From Amycolatopsis sp. DSM 110486 (GTDB taxonomy: Bacteria; Actinomycetota; Actinomycetes; Mycobacteriales; Pseudonocardiaceae), in the NCBI RefSeq assembly GCF_019468465.1, contig NZ_CP080519.1, forward strand, positions 5,350,001-5,414,000: a DNA stretch of 64,000 nucleotides, given 5' to 3'. The notes under the pieces were generated by a model. It had not been told where the DNA came from. It searched no databases and saw only the letters and a list, made by a program, of their open reading frames with translations. Shown here piece by piece: positions 61,649 through 64,000 of this stretch. Position numbers and translations under genes: made by a program. Position 1 is the stretch's first letter. The number at the start of each line of letters is the position of its first letter.

Positions 61649-62845
61649 TCAAGGGCATATCGGCACGACGGGACCGGCGGCGCCGGTTTTCACGTACGTG
61701 TCCGAGACGTAGAGGTCCGGACCGATGCGGTCCCAGATCGCGCTGGCGCCGAGGGCGCCGCTCACGGACTCACCGGGCACCGAGCACTCGATCGGCACGC
61801 GTGCGTACGGCGCGGCGACGCCCTTTGTCGCCGCTGACGTGCTGGGGCTCTCGCGCAGGTTCAGCGGTGCACCGGCGGTGGTGATCACGCCGGCAGGGCC
61901 GCCGGTGCCGGTCCAGAGGTAGGTCACGTCGACCCACGAGCTGCCGGTGAGGCCGAGGCCGTCCCAGAAGACGCCGTCGGCGAGATCGATCCCGGCCGGG
62001 TTTTTCACCGCGCGTCCGCGGGAGTCCCTGCCACCGTTGAAGCCGTCCTCGAACGCGGCCTGCGCTTCGGGCGTGCCCTGCGGCAGCGTGGGGAAGGTGG
62101 CGCGCCCCTCCGCCGGGTTCCAGTAGTCGTCGTGGGTGTTCCAGGGGCCGACCTCCCACACGGGCGCGAACTCGCAGCGAGTGCCGTCGGTGCGGCAGAC
62201 CTTCGCCGTGTACGAGCCGGTTCCCTTGGGGGACACCGATTTCGTGGAGGGGAACGACACGAAGTGGTCGCTGTTGGCGATCACGTGACCGTTGGACGTC
62301 TTGCCGCCGACGAGGCCTTCGCGCGTCGCGTAGATCCGGTAGGTCAACGGCTCGGTGACGACCGCGGCCCGCGCCGAGCCGCCCGACGCGGTGAGCGCCA
62401 CCGAGCGCACGGTCGGTCGCCCGCCGTACGCCGTGCCGGACAGGGAGATCCGGGCCTGCACCACCTCGACGGCGAACGGGAGCTCCTGGCCCGCCGGTGT
62501 CCACTCGGTCCAGTCGCCGGCCGTGTCGCGGCCCCGGACGTCGACCTCCACGGCGGTGCCGGCCGGGACGTCGTCCGCCACCCGCGCGGTCACCCGGCCC
62601 ACCGAGGAGGCGAGGTGACGGGTTGCCGTGACGAGAACACCTGAACTCCGTGCGGTCACCGGGTTCCACGCGGAGTCAGCCAACGTCAGGAAACCCGAAA
62701 CCGAGGACACGTTCACGTCGTCACTGTCCACCGTGGACAGATCCACCCGCCACGACCCGGCCGCGGCGGCCGGCGTCACGGGAACCACCGTGAGCACCGC
62801 CGCCAGCACTACGAGCACTCGCCGAACCAGACCTCTTCGGACCAT
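61649..62845 (-). CDS. Secreted protein with C-terminal SH3-like domain
   Basis: 398 residues from the ATG at 62845 with GGAGGAG upstream. A signal peptide (RVLVVLAAVLTVVPVTPAAAA) is followed by a beta-rich domain (WRVDLSTVDSDDVNVSSVSGFLTL...DVRGRDTAGDWTEW) also found at the front of secreted peptidoglycan-acting proteins. The last about 70 residues (PLNLRESPSTSAATKGVAAP...YVSDTYVKTG) are a bacterial SH3 domain. No catalytic centre is recognised. A cell-wall-binding role is probable. Confidence 0.75.
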   Translation of the reverse strand: MVRRGLVRRVLVVLAAVLTVVPVTPAAAAGSWRVDLSTVDSDDVNVSSVSGFLTLADSAWNPVTARSSGVLVTATRHLASSVGRVTARVADDVPAGTAVEVDVRGRDTAGDWTEWTPAGQELPFAVEVVQARISLSGTAYGGRPTVRSVALTASGGSARAAVVTEPLTYRIYATREGLVGGKTSNGHVIANSDHFVSFPSTKSVSPKGTGSYTAKVCRTDGTRCEFAPVWEVGPWNTHDDYWNPAEGRATFPTLPQGTPEAQAAFEDGFNGGRDSRGRAVKNPAGIDLADGVFWDGLGLTGSSWVDVTYLWTGTGGPAGVITTAGAPLNLRESPSTSAATKGVAAPYARVPIECSVPGESVSGALGASAIWDRIGPDLYVSDTYVKTGAAGPVVPICP

Positions 62846-62863
62846 TCCCGCTCCTCCACGACA

Positions 62864-62908
62864 AAGGGGTCCTGCCGAGACGCAATCCTCGTCTCGGCAG
62901 GACCCCTT
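62864..62908 (-). terminator. Strong terminator after the TPR regulator gene
   Basis: Perfect 19-base arms (62864-62882 and 62890-62908) around a 7-base loop, followed on the minus strand by a short T run (TTTG). It separates the TPR gene from the SH3 gene. Confidence 0.85.
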
Positions 62909-62936
62909 GCCGCGCAAGTGAGCCCGCGCGTACGGG

Positions 62937-64000
62937 TCAAGCGGACACGATCCGCGGCCCCTCACCTGGAGCGGACTCCAGCTGCGTTTCCAGCGCCGAC
63001 TGCTGCGGCCGCGCCGAAAGCTCCCGCCAGATCGCCAGCGCCCGCTCGGAGTACGTGCGCGAGCGTTCCGGCTGGCTGAGCGCGGAATGCAGCTCACCGA
63101 GCAGCTGCGACACCTCGGCCTCCGAGCGCCGGTCGCCGTTGCGGCGGTGCACGCTCAGCGAGTTGACCAGCAGCAGCTGCGCGTGGGCGAAATCGCCGCT
63201 GTGCAGGCACAGCTCACCGAGGTTCTGGTTGGCGTAACCCACGCAGTGGTCGTCGCCCAGATCGGTGAACACGGCGATCGCGCGCGTCACGAACTCGCGC
63301 GCGGGCCCGAGGTTGCCCTCGTGCTGGTGCAGCAGCCCCAGCCGTTGCAGGGCGTGGGCCTCGCGGTGCCGGTCGCCGATCGCGGCGGCCAGCTCGAGCG
63401 CGTCGGTGAACCACCGCTTGGCCGGTGCGTAGCACTTCTGCGCCATCCAGACGGCACCCACGGCGATGCGGATCACCGCCTCGCCGTGCCGGTCGCCGGC
63501 TTCGGCGAACAGCTTCGACGCTTCGTGGCAGCGTTCCAGCGCGAGGTCGTTGTCGCCCTGGATGCGCAGGATCGTGCCGAGCCCGGCGAGCGCGATGCCG
63601 GTGCCCTGTGCGTCGCCGACGCGTTCGTAGAGTTCCCGCGCCGCGTCGAACGCCACGAACGCTTCGGCGTAGCTGTCCTGGTACAGGTGGATCTGCCCCA
63701 GGTTGCGCTGCACGATCGCCTCGCCGTGCACGGCCCCCGCGCGCCGGGCCGCCGCCAGCGCCACCTCGTGGGTGGCGTGCCAGTCGTCCTGGTGCCCGCG
63801 CAGGTCGAAGTACGGCGTGAACGCGGCCGTGAGCTGCCACGCCAGGTCGTCGAACCCGAGCTGCGCGGCCAGCGTCACCGCGGCGACGCCGGAATGGCGC
63901 TCCGCGGCGAACCACGCGGCCGGGTCGGCCAGGAGCTGCTCCGACCCGTCCGGCAGCTCCGGGTACGGCACGGCGTGGTCGCGGTATTGGCCGAAGAAGT
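62937..64000 (-). CDS. TPR-domain protein, probable AfsR/SARP- or NB-ARC-type regulator, C-terminal part (5' end outside window)
   Basis: The frame stays open to base 64000 (residues FFGQYRDHAV precede the first internal Met), so the N terminus lies beyond the window. About 354 residues are seen. At least five tetratricopeptide repeats run through the segment (for example NLGQIHLYQDSYAEAFVAFDAA and LLHQHEGNLGPAREFVTRAI). The length and repeat style match the C-terminal sensor of AfsR-like regulators, whose ATPase and DNA-binding domains would be upstream. That identity is inferred. A strong terminator follows the stop. Confidence 0.72.
   Translation of the reverse strand, partial: FFGQYRDHAVPYPELPDGSEQLLADPAAWFAAERHSGVAAVTLAAQLGFDDLAWQLTAAFTPYFDLRGHQDDWHATHEVALAAARRAGAVHGEAIVQRNLGQIHLYQDSYAEAFVAFDAARELYERVGDAQGTGIALAGLGTILRIQGDNDLALERCHEASKLFAEAGDRHGEAVIRIAVGAVWMAQKCYAPAKRWFTDALELAAAIGDRHREAHALQRLGLLHQHEGNLGPAREFVTRAIAVFTDLGDDHCVGYANQNLGELCLHSGDFAHAQLLLVNSLSVHRRNGDRRSEAEVSQLLGELHSALSQPERSRTYSERALAIWRELSARPQQSALETQLESAPGEGPRIVSA

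Overview
The window is very GC-rich, densely coded, both-strand actinomycete DNA. GTG starts are common, stop and start codons often overlap by four bases, and many genes appear leaderless (a TANNNT box 6-8 bases before the start codon). An iniBAC-like envelope-stress locus, a family 2B encapsulin operon and the general gene style suggest Pseudonocardiaceae, most likely Amycolatopsis or a relative. This is an inference from gene content; no 16S rRNA is present.

Layout. 1-4.1 kb: an operon with a solute-binding protein, a TelA-like protein, a binding-protein/VWA lipoprotein and an XpaC-like membrane protein. 4.2-10.1 kb: a TetR-P450 pair with an operator, then small envelope proteins, a pentapeptide protein and a molybdopterin oxidase/flavin reductase pair. 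10.1-18.4 kb: an iniBAC-like locus (LuxR-type regulator, membrane-anchored Hsp70-like protein, IniB, and IniA and IniC dynamin-like GTPases) with a duplicated control region. 18.5-21.0 kb: acyl-CoA ligase, TetR and a PPOX-fold protein. 21.0-23.5 kb: an IS256-type insertion sequence and a repeat-rich gap. 23.5-29.4 kb: NADAR and Gfo/Idh/MocA genes, then a polar amino-acid ABC operon ending in a PLP-enzyme/DauR-like regulator fusion. 29.6-33.9 kb: an orphan gene, a macrolide-type glycosyltransferase with an apparent attenuation leader, and a secreted peptidase. 34-38.1 kb: an ABC-2 exporter, a membrane protein with a winged-helix regulator, and DinB. 38.2-43.7 kb: a sugar ABC importer with a GntR regulator and a GH105 hydrolase. 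44-47.5 kb: CapA, then an SDR, an HxlR regulator and a crotonase sharing matching operators. 47.6-51.6 kb: a family 2B encapsulin operon (two shell proteins, a 60-residue peptide, a polyprenyl synthase). 52-57 kb: exported proteins and an orphan sugar-binding protein. 57-58.7 kb: a copper-type cluster with CsoR-like operators. 58.9-64 kb: GH88, a berberine-bridge-type oxidase, an SH3 protein and the end of a TPR regulator.

Two systems stand out. The first is the encapsulin operon: a proline-rich 60-residue peptide carrying a short conserved-looking motif is encoded, translationally coupled, between two shell paralogues, while the neighbouring polyprenyl synthase lacks an obvious cargo-loading extension. 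This suggests a free-standing loading or scaffold peptide. The second is the glycosyltransferase leader: a promoter with a WhiB7-type AT-rich element drives a leaderless 10-codon ORF containing an R-L-R motif, then a GC-rich stem, then the resistance-type glycosyltransferase. That is the architecture of macrolide-sensing attenuation.
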